Part shown: piece after piece, positions 62,780 to 64,000 of the stretch
How positions within the stretch are numbered: position 1 is the first letter of the stretch
Layout: every line of letters begins with the position of its first letter
DNA from: Epithemia pelagica
Taxonomy: Eukaryota > Bacillariophyta > Bacillariophyceae > Surirellales > Surirellaceae
Reading direction: 5' to 3'
DNA: 64,000 nucleotides
Assembly (NCBI GenBank): GCA_946965045.2
Contig: OX337237.1
Span: 2,232,001 to 2,296,000 of the forward strand
Program-made: the position numbers and the translations under genes
Notes under the pieces: model-generated
The model's database searches: none
What the model saw: the letters and a program-made list of their open reading frames with translations, nothing else
What the model was told of the DNA's origin: nothing

Positions 62780-64000
62780 ATCGGCTCTATGCCATCACGC
62801 ATCTCGCGGAGCCATTGGGCATCGGGCATCCTCCAAAAGAATGGTGAGGATCCTTTGTCCCAATCCCACCATGATGCCTGAGAAGCGTGGATCAAAGCAC
62901 TCAGACCCGCCTTGAGAGTTCGCTCTCTTAAATCATCATCGTCTCGAAATCGTTGAGATCGAAACCACAACCAAAACTCTGAGCAAACCAAACGCTTCCA
63001 ATATCTCAGAGCTCCTCGCCGGATGATCTCGAGGGCTTTGATACACTTTGCCTGTTTCTTCACATCTTGAATCTGCAACTTGCTGCAGATGCGATCGTCC
63101 CACAGGTAAGTAGGGATTTCTGCGTCATCCGATTTCGTCGCCTTCAAATTTCTATCCTCACGTCTCTCCTCAACATTCAATGAACCAACTCCTTCTTCGC
63201 TGTCAGGTGCGGCATACAAAGCATCTGCATCTGTCATTCGCAATCCTTCGGAGTCCAATTCATCCCGTTGAGAACTTTCGTTCCGATCCAACGTCCCATC
63301 CGCCTGATTTCCATCTACCTGTTCATCTTGTTCGTGATCACCACTCATCCATTCTCGCAAAGCTAGGGCAATCTGAACCCTCGCCTTGAATGGCACCACC
63401 AATTCATCAATCCAACAATTCAACTCTCGTTGTGAAGCCCTTTTGTGCAATTCCGCGGGAAAATCAAGGGCTATGGCCAGTTCTTGAGGAGCGAAACGAC
63501 GTCGAACATATGAGGTCATTGCAAAAACACTTGGCATCGTATGAACCCGATGTCTGTCCTTTTTCCAATTCATTTTCCGATCCATCACGTTCACGCCTTC
63601 CTTAGTGGGATCATAGTCCCTCGGCGCTGAGCATTCGCTCCCATTGATGGTTGGATCGACCACTCCGCTCATTGTTGTCCTTTCCAATCCTGGCTCCACA
63701 AAGTCCCTCCAACAATCTGCAAAACGACATGAACCTTCCTTTCCCACCACGCGCTCGGCCAAATGAATCAAACATTCCTGGGTGGTGACTCCGCCCAGCT
63801 CATTGTGCCGGAGACGAATTAGCGTCGTGTTCCACCCCGAACCTTCATCGCCATTGTACGGTCCTGCTCCTTTCCGTCCACCGATCCAACAAACCACTCG
63901 AACCGACTTCATCGTCCACACCGGATGACTAGGCCCGGGTGCTAATCCCCCATCGAAGAAGACAATATCCACTTCCGGACGGTTGTCCCAAGATTGCGGA
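62749..64000 (-). CDS. Gag-like N-terminal ORF of DIRS-like element (5' partial)
   Basis: Open from the right window edge to a stop at 62749, at least 416 codons; the start lies outside the window. An N-terminal part rich in Gly/Trp/Cys (VVCWIGGRKGAGPYNGD) is followed by helices (FAPQELAIALDFPAELHKRA), a disordered acidic section (DEQVDGNQADGTLDRNESSQ) and a basic, Trp-rich C-terminus (YWKRLVCSEFWLWFRSQRF; WWDWDKGSSPFFWRM). No zinc knuckle or catalytic motif. Gag assignment is by position before the RT. The last codons overlap the RT frame. Confidence 0.55.
   Translation of the reverse strand, partial: PQSWDNRPEVDIVFFDGGLAPGPSHPVWTMKSVRVVCWIGGRKGAGPYNGDEGSGWNTTLIRLRHNELGGVTTQECLIHLAERVVGKEGSCRFADCWRDFVEPGLERTTMSGVVDPTINGSECSAPRDYDPTKEGVNVMDRKMNWKKDRHRVHTMPSVFAMTSYVRRRFAPQELAIALDFPAELHKRASQRELNCWIDELVVPFKARVQIALALREWMSGDHEQDEQVDGNQADGTLDRNESSQRDELDSEGLRMTDADALYAAPDSEEGVGSLNVEERREDRNLKATKSDDAEIPTYLWDDRICSKLQIQDVKKQAKCIKALEIIRRGALRYWKRLVCSEFWLWFRSQRFRDDDDLRERTLKAGLSALIHASQASWWDWDKGSSPFFWRMPDAQWLREMRDGIEPMWIGKPPSYR

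Larger units (their letters stand above)
59189..64000 (-). mobile_element. DIRS-like tyrosine-recombinase retrotransposon, degenerate, partial
   Basis: Minus-strand order: an N-terminal (gag-like) region open to the right window edge, RT-RNase H (62779-60602), then a tyrosine recombinase (to 59189). No LTR, protease or DDE integrase is seen. RT plus a YR recombinase is diagnostic of the DIRS order. The reading frame changes three times: at 62749-62779, at a run of seven A (T7 at 60711-60717 on plus) and near 59746. The last certainly breaks the recombinase. Termini (inverted or split repeats) are not resolved. Confidence 0.82.

Noticed and set aside
1-64000. tRNA, rRNA or riboswitch genes
   Set aside because: I looked for typical tRNA arm motifs and rRNA-like stretches and saw none I could support by eye; a covariance-model scan would be needed to be sure.

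Overview
The window reads as nuclear DNA of a stramenopile alga, most probably a diatom. The host genes are eukaryotic (VPS29, APC5, mRNA cap methyltransferase, GRIP golgin, ASCC3). Most are split by short GT-AG introns of about 50-200 nt. The retroelement polyproteins have the character of diatom Copia-like (CoDi) elements. The species call is inference; no rRNA, organelle or marker gene is present.

Layout. 0.1-16.5 kb is a gene-dense host block: a TRIC-like membrane channel (+), VPS29 (+), a two-anchor membrane protein (-) head to head with ANAPC5 (+), a small acidic hypothetical (-), a mariner transposon (8431-10363), the cap guanine-N7 methyltransferase (-) head to head with a GRIP golgin (+), and a probable mitochondrial membrane protein (-). 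16.5-20.3 kb is gene-poor and holds a 1.4-kb non-autonomous element with 95-bp terminal inverted repeats. 20.3-27.5 kb is one 8-exon gene for a secreted protein of about 2243 residues that joins a Cys-rich repeat region, a DUF1800-type domain and a DUF1501-type domain. 28.1-29.6 kb has two tandem paralogous small membrane proteins. 30.0-37.3 kb is ASCC3 in 10 exons (-), predicted 2199 aa.

37.7-57.9 kb is a segmental duplication split by retroelements. Each copy carries a purple-acid-phosphatase-like gene (+) followed by the 3' part of a Ser/Arg/His-rich gene (-). Copy 2 keeps the whole second gene. Copy 1 is cut at 41246 and joined in frame to a reverse transcriptase. Between the copies lie a truncated retroelement (41247-46182 or slightly beyond) and a complete Copia element (46460-53174) with 163-bp LTRs.

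59.2-64.0 kb is a DIRS-like tyrosine-recombinase retrotransposon, frameshifted and running off the right edge.

Most notable: both gag-pol elements between the duplicated copies have gag and the downstream region in one frame, separated by a single TGA followed by C, and a strong RNA hairpin can be drawn just downstream of each stop. That is the layout of a type II stop-codon readthrough signal, found here in two unrelated retroelements. Other points of interest are the Gag with a canonical CCCH zinc finger, the host-RT chimeric ORF, the DUF1800-DUF1501 fusion, and independent insertions upstream of both phosphatase copies.
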